A DNA stretch of 64,000 nucleotides from Dicyema japonicum (Eukaryota; Dicyemida; Rhombozoa; Dicyemidae). Location of the stretch: assembly GCA_011109175.1 (NCBI GenBank), contig RDEW01000046.1, positions 15,545 to 79,544 on the forward strand. Reading direction: 5' to 3'. The translations under genes and the position numbers were made by a program. This document shows positions 43,828 to 54,239 of the stretch, piece after piece; position 1 is the first letter of the stretch; each line of letters begins with the position of its first letter. The notes below the pieces were generated by a model. That model was not told the DNA's origin. It worked only from the letters and a program-made list of their open reading frames with translations, and ran no database searches.

Positions 43828-46690
43828 AATAAATTATGGCACTTTCACGAAAGCCATAATGTGTATAGCCCCGCATGTGCAACACTCAAAGAAACAATAT
43901 TTATAGTTAGTCTGTTCCATTTTCCTTTTTCGAATGCAAGTGATCTCAATTCGTCCAGGTTGTCCCTCGTCTTTAGATTTTTTTCTCACACGATTTAGTT
44001 CTTTGTTCAAGGCAGTCGGAAGTGTCGATCTAGGTCGTCCGCGGAAGGGTTTGTCGCAACTGTCAAAGTAATCTTCCATCGCTTTGTTAGCGGGTGCGTC
44101 CGGGTTCATTTTTAGTACATGCCCAAATAGCCTCCACCGGGCATCTATCACATCCTTGCTGGTGTAAGAACACATACACCTGTTGTAAAGCCTCCATCTG
44201 ATGTCAATTCCAAGTCCTTTGGCTTTTATCCATCCTTTCTTCTGTTTAGCCATTGCCGCATTTGCCAGTGTTTTTCTCCTTAGTACATCTTCAACGTCTT
44301 TTAGTAGAGAGCCGAGCTTATTAGTACATCTCTACTTATTAGTACATCTCCATCTTTCATGTAATATCGTCTTCCCTTTTGATTTCCGTAATTTCAGTTT
44401 TGTTTACATTTACGCTGAGAAACCATTTCTCAAGCTCCACAGGTGCATTTTCTAGCAGGTGTTGGAGTGCGGTCACGTCTCGTGATACAAAATCCACATC
44501 ATCCACATAAGATGTCTCTTCTATGTCTCCTATATAGCATTTATGGAGGTCGCGGAGTGGAGATTCAAGGTATATGGTGAATAGTAAAGGGCAGAGGGAA
44601 TCACCCTGGGGTGTCCCAATCGTTGTTTTGAAACTTGGGAAGTTGTTCCTTCTGTCCTCACAGATAGTCTTGTGTTCGCAAGTAGTAGTCTGATTATCCT
44701 AACCGACAATTCATCCAATATTTGCTCAAGCACATTTATTAGTTTCTGTCTGTTTATTGAGTCGAAAGCTTTGGAGAGATCTATTCCCAACAAGGTCGTT
44801 GCGCTCTTGAATTTTGGTGCGTTACGCAGCGCCATCTGTGGCTCCATACAATGTCTGCCGTAGATCTCCCTTCTCGGAACCCACTTTGATTTGCTGACAG
44901 GTATAGATCTGCCACACCCTTTATCCGGCTTAGTGCAACGTTTGCCAGCACCTTGGGTATCGAATTCAGAAGTATTATCGGGCGGAGATTTTCTACTGGT
45001 CCTTTTGATTTATTCGGTTTTTGTATGGGTATTAATAGTCCATTTCCAAGTCCTAGATCGGTATTAGTTTCAAAGATGTCATTTAGGGTTTTTGCAATTG
45101 TGTCGCTAAGTCTTTTTGGCCCATATTTTAGGAGCTCAGGGCTTATGTTGTCCGGCCCAACACTCTTGTTGTTCTTCAGTTTATTCCATCTCTTCCACTG
45201 TGATTGGAATTTTTAGCGCCTTTGCTTCTCCCTGGAAAAAGGGAAAGTCATTATTTTCTTTATTCAACAGTGTTTCGAAGTGTCATCAATTCTGCTTTTT
45301 CTTCCGGGTTACCCACGAATTTTCATCTTTGTCTTTGATGTGAAGGGTGTTTTGTCCTTTTTTGTCCGCAGCAGCCGTAAAGCCGCATACATCCTTGAAT
45401 TGTCCTTTAGACATTCCACATCTTTTAATAGGGATGTAATACTTTCTCGTGAGTGTTTTCTGTTCATCTTTTTGATTTTCCATTTTAGTTCCCTTTGTTG
45501 GATATTAAGCTCTTTTTTTTACTCTCGTCTGACGTGTTTGCCGCTTTTAGCCGTAGCTCTCTTCAATGCTCTGCCATATCTGGCACGTTCGGGTAGTTTT
45601 AGGGCGTGATGATTTCGGACTCCAAGGCATATATTGGCCGACTTGGAGATTACCTGCTTTGTTTGATCCCACAGAGTTCGTACTGATGATTCCGGTGCGG
45701 TTTTTTCCATAAGAGTCTCGATTTGTTCGTGATATTTAGCTCTAAAAGTTGGCTCTAACCACAATTTTTCTGTCTAAAAGTATATATTTGGCCTTTGTCT
45801 CGCCTTCTTCGCGTTTTCAATGTATTTTTTCCCAGTCAGGTGCTTTTTTACACAAAGTTTTGCATGACGATCCTGTGGTCGCTGGCAGGAACGTAAATCA
45901 TTTAGCAAATGTTTATCAGACTTTCACCAGCTAATGTAGTCGATTTGATTATATATATTCACGGTCTCTCCGACAAAGTTTTTTCTTTGTCCGTGCCACG
46001 TCGTCTTGTGGCAAGCTGAGTGCGTGAAGGCCGTGTTGCACAGTAAAAGGCTATTTGCCTCGCAGAAGTTCACCAGAGAGGCTCCAGATGCATTTCTCCT
46101 TCCGAGCCCGTGTCTTCCAAAAGAGGATTCTTCGGCCCCATTCGTATTCCGACCTTTGCATTCATATCTCCCGCAACAAAGACAAGGGACAAAGAAGCAT
46201 TATTAGAGTATGTGCTTGATAGTTCTGAGTAGAATCTCTCGAGCTCACCGGGGTTCTTGATTACTCGTCCACAGTGTGGTGTATGGACATTTATGTCAGT
46301 TAATAGACTTTTGGACATTTAGTTTGACTTATAGGACACATATTCGGTTGTTGACTCTCCAATACCAATGTAATTTTTTGTGGTAATCCACGTATAAGGC
46401 AAATCCCATTCCATAGTGCTTGCATTCAGTTGGGAAGAGAAATAGTCGGTAGTTGTTTCATGTCTCATCGCGTCCATTTTCGATTTTCTTCTCTTGTAGG
46501 CAGCCAATAGATATTTTGTATTTTTCGAGATCGTCACAAAGTACTTTCTTTGTCCAATCTTTCGATATTCCACGTACATTGAACGTCATTAGCCTGAGTT
46601 CTCGATTGTACAATGAGTGCTTTTTTAGACAATTTTTTAATCGTTGTACAGAGAAGAAACGAGGCACGTCACCACCTCACCAAAAAATAT
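43828..46690 (-). mobile_element. Group A LINE (RTE-like), most complete copy
   Basis: Endonuclease to 3' end on the minus strand. The start reads LMTFNVRGISKDWTKKVLCD then SIGCLQEKKIE (46500-46610), an AP-endonuclease-like fold, with VFVAGDMNAKVG (46150-46190). The linker is near 45286-45764. The RT has LGIDLSKAFDSINR (44720-44790) and GTPQGDSLCPLLF, the latter broken by frameshift near 44620. The C-terminus is FGHVLKMNPDAPANKAM (44040-44120) and FRGRPRSTLPTALNKELN. The end encodes CTCGAIHIMAFVK, whose DNA matches the SINE tail. Stops and frameshifts are spread through it. Confidence 0.85.
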
Positions 46691-46739
46691 AGACTTAAAA
46701 AATAAATTCTTTGAGTTTTGATTAGAAACCAATTTATAA

Positions 46740-47620
46740 TAAGAAATGGAATTCAATATGAAGATATTTCAAACAAATTCCGAAAATTCTATCCAGAAGA
46801 TGACCCTTTGGAACTAATTGGCATAAGTATTAGAATTCCTAAGTAAACTATAAATATTTTCAAGGTATATATTCCATCTACTAGCTCTTGTCCAAGTGGG
46901 TATTACCCTAACCTACAGAATTTCTCAAACCTCAAAAACGTACTACTATGTGGTGACATCAACGACAACGATCAATTATGGTATGAAGACCAGAAACCAG
47001 ACAGTAAAGGAAACCTACTGGCCAGAAATTTGGGACAATTTTGCATATTAAATAACACCCAAAACAACAAAAGAACACCTACTCGCACAGGAGACAAACC
47101 TACATCCACTGACCTCTCTTTATGTTCCCAATCAATGTTTCCCCTCATCAACTGGACTTTAAAAGATGAACTAAGAAGTGATCACAACCCTATTATGATG
47201 AAAATCAACACTGAAAAAAAATTTATCAGACAGAATTTTACTTTTTTAAATTTTGAAAGCGCGGATTAATCCAACTTCTCTAATTACATCGACATCAATA
47301 TGGAAGTATTTTGTACATTGGTATTCTCATCAATTGACCAAATGATCAAAACTTTCACGGATATTATACTCCAAGCAAGAAAACTATTTATTCCAATGGG
47401 ATGCCATCAATCAAGGAATACCTATTATAATACACATACAAAAACACTTATCAGAGAAAGAAATAAATTTAAGAGGCAAAAGGATTTATCAAATGACGAT
47501 TTCCAAAAAATGAAAACCTTAAATATACAAATTAAACAAGTTACCCAATCTAGAATCAAGAAGCGATGGACATCACTTATTGATTCTCTGTCGTCTATTT
47601 GGTTGAGCTGGTGACGTGGC
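46740..47620 (+). mobile_element. Group B LINE fragment (endonuclease)
   Basis: The plus strand reads VLLCGDINDNDQLWYE (about 46946-46990), LGQFCILNNTQNNKRTPTRT then GDKPTSTDLSL, and DELRSDHNPIMMKINTE: the D-x-N, W/PT and S-D-H motifs of a LINE endonuclease. It ends abruptly at about 47620 where a group A copy begins on the same strand. Confidence 0.7.
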
Positions 47621-48945
47621 TCTATTGCACACATGTCTTTTTCGTGCTTTTCTTCGGGATCTTTCACTATTAGCTCGTTCAATGTAAGAGGATTAAAGTC
47701 GGATACTAAAAGAAGAAATTTATGCGTGGATCTTGGATCGTACAAGGTAACCGTGGCGTGCTTACAGGAAACGAAAGTAAAAGGCGGACTAGATGAAATC
47801 AACAATGATTTCCGCCTGATTCTGCACCCTTCGAATTGCCCACACTACGGCATGGGATTTGCAATACAAAAAGAACTGAACAATCGAATCCACAAGACGT
47901 GGATGGTGAGCGATAGAATATGTGTTTTACAATTAAAATACGGTGAAAGGAACAATTCCATAATCTCCATTATTAATGTATATGCACCAACTTCGGTGAG
48001 AGTATCAATCAATGGAGACGAACTAGACGACTTCTATTCCTCCCTGTCGCAACTATATGCATCTTTGGAAACATCGTTCATGACATACATCGCCGGAGAT
48101 TGGAACGCAAAGGCAGGACGTGGGAGTAGTCACGAAGAATTCATGGGAAGCCATGGAAGGGGGATCAGGAACCATTCAGGAGAATCGCTTATCGAATTTT
48201 GCAATACATTCAAACTATTTTATGCAATACTGCTTTCAGGCACTCAGCAAGACATAAGAAGACATGGAGCTGCTACCGAAAGGATAAATCTGGGACTATC
48301 AAGCCTATATATAACCAAATAGATTACATGCAAACAAGCCTACAAAGCACTGCTAACATATTCTCGGAGTTACTGTGGGACACTAGTAGATAGTGATCAC
48401 AGATTGGTTGTGGCACGTTTTCTTTTCAAACGATATTTTGGGGTTTCCAAAGCGGCTGGTATGAGGATATCTTAGGGGAGGTTCGCAGTAGAGCAACTCT
48501 GCATGGTGGGACCGACTCGGGAAAGCTATCAAATTACATTGAGAGAAAAAATCAGACAGTGGAATAAAGAAAAAATGCCTGGGGAGCTGTGGCAAGACAC
48601 CATCGATGCAATAAAGTGCGCGGCCCATTCAACAGTTTGAGTAAAACTGAAGCATTTCAACGGGCACTATGACCACGAGCTTGAAGAACTATCCAAATTG
48701 CAGAGAAACCTAAGTTTACAGGTCGAAACCTGTCAGGACCAGGCAAAGGAACACACTCTAAGAGTCATGCGGAACCAAACCCTGTATAAAATAAAGAAAA
48801 GAACAAGGGAAATAAAGGAAAATAAACTTGCTGGAATGGCTAAAGAAGTAGAAAGACTCAAAAGCGGAGCGCAAATGTTCAAGGCTGTTCATTAGAGTGT
48901 AAACGGTGTACCAGGCAGTGACAATGTTAAGGGATTTAAGGTAAC
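47600..48945 (+). mobile_element. Group A LINE, endonuclease and linker, 3'-truncated
   Basis: One good open frame, 47633-48322, encodes TISSFNVRGLKSDTKRRNLC, VACLQETKVKGGLDE, HYGMGFAIQ, NVYAPTSVR, IAGDWNAKAGR and GRGIRNHSGE: a nearly complete AP-endonuclease domain with catalytic QET (Glu) and GDWNAK (Asp, Asn). A broken continuation to 48895 is the basic linker. The RT and 3' end are missing, which is odd since LINEs usually lose the 5' end. A conserved GTGACGTG(G/C)CTC block lies just upstream (47612). Confidence 0.8.
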
Positions 48946-49026
48946 ATTTAATTACATTAGTATCTCCAATAATATATGCATATTCTGTAATAAATTATAA
49001 TTATTTACTATTTTTGCATTATTTGT

Positions 49027-49400
49027 TCACTCAACTTGGTCTCCGTAAATGTGAGGTAGTTGGGAATATTTAAAGATAAGTCCTTCAGCAATTTGCCGGA
49101 ATAAAATTTCAGGCTTTTCCACCGATTCTTAATATTTAATTAAAATACTTGGCTTTATTACTTTTATAGTTGGGGAGTATATCACATTGTTTTTGATAGA
49201 GGCAATGCACTGAAAATCCCCAACTGTGGCTTCGTTGAAGTTTAAGATTGGTTTTCTGATGATTGTTCCATTGACTTTCCATTTAATTCTACATTTAAAT
49301 ACTAAATTCAACTTTGCCGAATAATCAGTTTTACAGTTAATTTCCATGTGTCTTGCTGAGATTGTTAAAAAATTTGGCAAATTAATTTTAGTGAATTTAT
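49027..49400 (-). CDS. Ig-like domain exons, partial gene
   Basis: Minus strand 49149-49380 reads INCKTDYSAKLNLVFKCRIK then WKVNGTII and ATVGDFQCIASIKNN. Cys, Trp about 17 later, and G-D-F-Q-C match an immunoglobulin-like domain. A 21-nt intron (49128-49148, GTATTTTAATT...ATTAAG) joins it to a second exon ending GDQVE and TGA at 49027-49029. The 5' end is not found: upstream is AT-rich without a clear splice site. No transmembrane segment is visible. Function unknown; perhaps a secreted or cell-surface Ig protein like the gene at 526-1685. Confidence 0.45.
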
Positions 49401-49570
49401 GTTAATTATAATTTAAAATAGGAAAAACATAAATGAACCGCAAAATAATTATTATCGTAACAAAATTTATACATGATTTTATTACAAAACAAAGTAATTT
49501 ACTATTTATATTTCATAAACTATTTTTTTATTTTTTTTAAACAAAATAATTTTTTTAACAATTAAACAAA

Positions 49571-49833
49571 TGTCAGTTGAGGAAGCCGGCTGCGTGGATT
49601 GCGAACGAGTTCCCTCGGAGTATGGCTATTCCAATCTTTTGTCTTAGCCATAACCCTTCTCGTTGATCCCTTTTTTTTCTGGCAAGCAATCCTCCGAGTT
49701 CTCGCAAGAACTCAGCCGTCATTGGACCAACGGCTCCTGATGATTCGGTCGCAACAGGAGTAAATCGGTAGGGATCCCCGAGGAAAGAATATTTCTTGAT
49801 TTTTAGGTTCTCCGCAGTCGCTATTTTGAAAAC
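49571..49833 (-). mobile_element. Group D LINE fragment (C-terminal module)
   Basis: The minus strand is open across about 85 codons: KKYSFLGDPYRFTPVATESS then GAVGPMTAEFLRELGGLLAR, then QREGLWLRQKIGIAILRGNS and FAIHAAGFLN with TGA. The F-x-P-V-A-x-E-(S/T)-x-G, F-L-(R)-x-L-G, and R-Q-x-I-x-(I/L)-A-I-x-R-G-N-S motifs are those of the 59060-59280 fragment. It is open and 5'-truncated, as expected of a LINE 3' end, and better preserved than the other copies. Confidence 0.6.
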
Positions 49834-49839
49834 TATTTT

Positions 49840-50579
49840 GAAATTTCATAAATAAATTTCATAAACTAAAATTACAGATTTATTTGCAGTAAATTTAACA
49901 ACCAACAATATATCTCATCTCCATGGTAAAATTTCAAATTATAAATTCCAACAGCGAATTGTGAATTTTACTATTTTTGTTTTAAACTTAAAAATGTCTT
50001 ATGACAGATGTATGGTATTGATTTATTACTTTGATTATCAAATCCAAGTTTTACTACGAATAATCGCTTAGTCTCCCCAAATTCTATAATAATGTAGGAA
50101 TATAAATTTATTTTATGAAAAAACAGGTCGTGCACTTTTGTCATTTGTTACATCCTTCCTGATTTGGATGATTCATAACAGTTGATGACACAGTAGTGTT
50201 TTATTCAAAAACTCTAAAAATTAATAAATAAAAATCAATAAAAATTTTGACTTTATTGACCTAAAAAATTAAATTTTGACCTTTTTGACATTAGAACCCC
50301 CCGCTCAATCCGGAAATGCGTTGGAACCCGGGAAGAACACCGAGCAAGAATAAAAAAAAATTTGCGGGGGCGATTAAATATAAAGGTTGAGAACCACTAA
50401 TCTAATTGATTCCTCTGCCCATATAGCATTTCCTAAACTTGACCATATTTTCAAAATTTTTATTTAAAATTTATTTTTATTAACTAATTGTTTAAAATTT
50501 AGAATTTTAATTGTACTTAAATTGATTTATAACATATTTTTTATTTTTAAATTTAAATAAACTTTAAATCGAATCGTGT
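49840..50579. other. AT-rich upstream region of ARS2
   Basis: No gene is recognised. AT-rich DNA precedes the ATG at 50580. CCTAAAAAATTAAATTTTGAC and GACCTTTTTGACATT near 50260 resemble a segment near 30290, suggesting an old repeat. Confidence 0.35.
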
Positions 50580-52512
50580 ATGTCGTGGTCAAGTGGGGAA
50601 TCGGATGAAAGTGACAAATACAGGAACAAATATAAACAAGACCGGTAAAATTACCAATTTATACTTTTCAGGGATCGTAAGTCATCCCACAACAGAAAAA
50701 GGCGATATTCTAATTCTCCAGTTGAGTCTTACAAGAAACAAAGAATTCATGATAACGAGAGTCCTTATCCTATCTCAATGCTGACTTTTAAGCAATTTTT
50801 AGCTACTCAGGATGATGGAATTGGAGATTCTGAGGCCAAAGTTTTGTATGACGATTACAAGGATGAATATCAAAAGAAAGTTGTACTCGAATTTTTCCAA
50901 ACCCACAAATACCAGGACTGGTTCCGTCAAAAATACCATCCGAAGGACTCTGTAACCCGCAGGGATGAGCGTCTTGCCCAAATTCGAGAGAGAGTGAGGA
51001 TCTTTCAGTGGCTAGCAGACAATGACTGGCTGGTTTCTCTTGAAACACAGGAATCCGGTTCTGTGGAGAGATTCCTTGATGCTGTTGTTTCCCTTTTGGA
51101 TGGCGGGAGTTGCGAGGACCTGGAAATCTTACGGAAAGGTGATGGAACTAAGGAAAATGGAAACAGAAAATCTATTCAGCGAAACCAGTCCCTGTCTTTC
51201 CGTAGCATAACTCCTGATATCAGCAAGAAAGAGATCGAGGCGGTTTATTTCCTTATATGACTTCAGCTTGGTCGTCAATATGAGGGATTTCTGCGTTGTT
51301 CTCTCCACGATCCCCAACTTGGGCGTCGATGGCTTCGATACGCATGGCTTACATTTGACCCTTCTGTGAATATCAAAGAGACGTGTTGGAGCGTAAATCA
51401 GCTCCGGGTCATGAAATTGTGTTTATTCTTAGTTGAAGGATTGTGAATTGTCAGCAGTTATAGATCACAACGCTTATGCAGAAAGAGTTAGGGTTACCTC
51501 AGCCAATTGTCGCTGTATTAGGATAGTGAGAACCGATATTCGTGTTTGTGCTGGAATCATAGCCCAGTTGGATAATAAGTGGGGCCTCTGGAAGGAGTAT
51601 GTTCCTGATACTAGTGAGTTAGATATGGTATCTTTGAAATTAACGTTTTAGCTGTTTGATTCAAAGAACCCATATCTTAATGGATTAGAAGACTATCTCG
51701 TTGATTCGGTGGATTTTGACCGGTTAGAAAGACTCGATTTAGAAACCTCTGAGTTTCTGAGACAGAGGGATGTTCCAATCGTCATGGATAGACTGATTTT
51801 GAACGTTTATTTTCGTCCTAATTGTAGTTTCTGGACAGATTGATCCTCTATTTGAGGGTTGTCTACTCCATTGACTACTATAAGGGGATTGAGTATGAAA
51901 ATGAAGACGAAATGCCATGTAAATGCCTGAGTATTCACATTCGGCCCTCAGATTGTTCTCTTTCAGACTCGATTAGTGAAAATGGTTAATTATTGGTGTT
52001 AATGTAGTTCTTGAAGAATGGATTGATGATAGACGGAAACGTGTTTCCCATCTGCTCAAGTCTTGTAAGCAGCTTAGTGAGGAAGAAGTGATGAAACTGG
52101 GCTTACGAGATGAGGAGAGGTTTGAAGGTTGAGATAATGTAGTGCTGTGAAAAAGTTCTTGGACGATAACACCCAGGAATTGGCTCATGAAAAGTTTCTG
52201 TGTCCTCTCAGTGGAAAGAAGTTCAAAGGACCAGAATTTGTGCATAAGCATATTCTGAATAAATACGGAGACAAGATCACTGAGTGCAAAGAGGAAGTTG
52301 TCTACTTCAATAATTATCTTCGTGATCCGTTGAGATCCAGTTTTTTCCCACACAGTCCTGTCAGGGAACCGGTAAGAGAATGTAGAAGTGAAAGAAGGAA
52401 GGATGACGTGGTGTCTGTGAAGAATAGGTTGGGGACTTTCGGTAATTTTAGTGATCCTCGTCCATTTGTTGATTACAGTAGTCTCGCGCCTTGTGATTTA
52501 TTTGAATTTTGA
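50580..52512 (+). CDS. SRRT: ARS2/SERRATE, nuclear RNA-processing adaptor
   Basis: ARS2 links the nuclear cap-binding complex to microRNA, histone mRNA and RNA-decay machinery. Eight exons over seven canonical introns (50645-50671, 51243-51266, 51408-51432, 51628-51651, 51805-51827, 51985-52007, 52120-52142; 23-27 nt) give an uninterrupted 587-residue protein. After a short Arg/Ser-rich N-terminus, the N-terminal domain reads [14 protein letters not shown] and [11 protein letters not shown]. The middle has [27 protein letters not shown] and [20 protein letters not shown] then NEDEMP. The zinc finger is [20 protein letters not shown] then LNKYG, with Cys/His ligands kept. The C-terminus ends [19 protein letters not shown]. 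It is shorter than vertebrate ARS2 because the acidic linker is reduced. The best host gene in the window. Confidence 0.93.
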
Positions 52513-53434
52513 CTTTTTTGTCAATAATGGTCTTGTTAGATTTGTTTTAATGATGACTAACATAATAATAAATATTATGTGCGTAATTTTTAATTATATA
52601 ATTTAGTTTATGATTATTAGTATTGTAAAATAAAACAACTATTTTTATGGAAATAGTTCAATTAGCTACCCATCTTTTTTTGCTATCATATATTCGATGA
52701 CACGTAGGAAAGAAGGCTATTTGTGTCCACGGATTTTTTAGTTTTCAGCTGTGACGGGTTTTTAATTACAGTAAACCCTCAATAATCCAAACTAAAAAAA
52801 TTTGAATGCCTATCAAATTGTGAAGGAAATAAATTATTTTTATTGTAATTAATATTTATGTTTTCATATATAATAATCTCTCATTTTCAACATCAATAAT
52901 TTCGTCGACATTTAATCTTAATAGAGAATGACGTTTTCGTTCTCATCGGGCATTTCTGTTTGAGTTATTTCTTATTCATTAGCAAGTTCAGTTCTTTCGA
53001 TACTCATTCAAAACAGGATCTTGCATTATATCTTCATTAGCAAATTAATTAAGACATTTAATTACCTCAGTCTTTTAAAACAATTTTTATGATTTTCTTA
53101 TACTTCGTGTGTGAGATACCATATTGATGGCTTTCCGTAAATTCACAAAAAATTCAATTTCCAAATCAAGGGCTTCCATATAATCCAAAATCAATTTTCA
53201 AAAAATTTCGTTAAAACATGGAGCATTATCAATCAGTAAAAAGAACTTTTTCTGTAACATTTTAATTAATCACTATGATGACTGATAAAAGCATTAAAAA
53301 GTTCTGTTGTCATTCAAACCCTTTTAGTTGCATAGTACAATAATTATCAAACTCAAAATCTTTTAAAAATTTTGGTCTTTTATTATGGCCAATAAAAAAG
53401 GATTAATTTTTATTTCCATTTTCATTAGCACAAA
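52513..53434. other. AT-rich spacer, nothing recognised
   Basis: About 920 bp downstream of ARS2 without recognisable genes, ending at a SINE. Confidence 0.4.
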
Positions 53435-53773
53435 GCCGGGTGGTATAGTGGTTAGGTGTCGGGCTTAAGTGGCTTAGGCTACGGGTGCAAATCTCGCTGC
53501 TGTTCACCTGGTGGAAGGTTCCACGCATCTACGATGCTAAAAGGGTTTGGCGAGTGACGGCGTCATCAATGAATATTCACTGCGGAACTGGATAGTCTAG
53601 AAAGGACCCACACACACGAAAAATAAAAAAAGAAGTGAAGATCATTCCTTGGTTCTACGATTAGTTAAAATTAGCTGTTCTTGACTTAAATAAAGTGTGT
53701 GTCCTGCCTATGCGGAGCTATAAATACTATGGCTCTCGTGAAAAGGCTTTATTATTTTTTTATTATATATTAT
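53435..53773 (+). mobile_element. tRNA-derived SINE, full length
   Basis: Head GCCGGGTGGTATAGTGGTTA, B-box region ACGGGTGCAAATCTCGC, body GGTTCCACGCATCTACGATG, GACGGCGTCATCAATGA and CACTGCGGAACTGGATAG, GGACCCACACACACG, and tail CTGCCTATGCGGAGCTATAA then ATACTATGGCTCTCGTGAAA with a T-rich end. CACAAAG at 53429-53435 and 53774-53780 may be the target-site duplication. The B box has a mutation compared with 41484, so transcription may be weakened. Confidence 0.85.
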
Positions 53774-54239
53774 CACAAAGAGCTATAATAGTCCTTACTT
53801 TTGATTGAAATTGTTCTAGAAGGGTAAGATTGAAAATCCATTCGACAAGTTAATTATCTAGTTGATGATGTTTACCACTGTCTTAACTTGTTGATCGTAG
53901 TCTCAGTTTTCAAATTTTCAAGGTTTTTAAGAATTTCTGAAAATGTAGAAATTCCCAAATAAAGGTTCACTTTTTATTTTACAGATATGGGATAATTCTT
54001 TAGAGTCATTTTGGATGAACTTTTTATTTTACAAATATTACTTTTTCATGCAATAGAAATTTCCTCTTTCTATTAATTAGGCATCTTTTTTTTATGATGC
54101 GAGACGCGGATTTTCATCATACTACGAGTGTGGCATCATCAATTATATAGAACAGTTTATTATCCAAAAACAAACTCGTTACTAATTGAGAGATAAGCCG
54201 CCAAAAAAGAAAGAGAAGCTGAAAAAGTTTGAGTTTTTA

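Noticed and set aside
53435-53510. Functional tRNA gene
   Set aside because: The tRNA-like head is followed by the conserved SINE body and recurs at other sites with the same body; the B box here is mutated.
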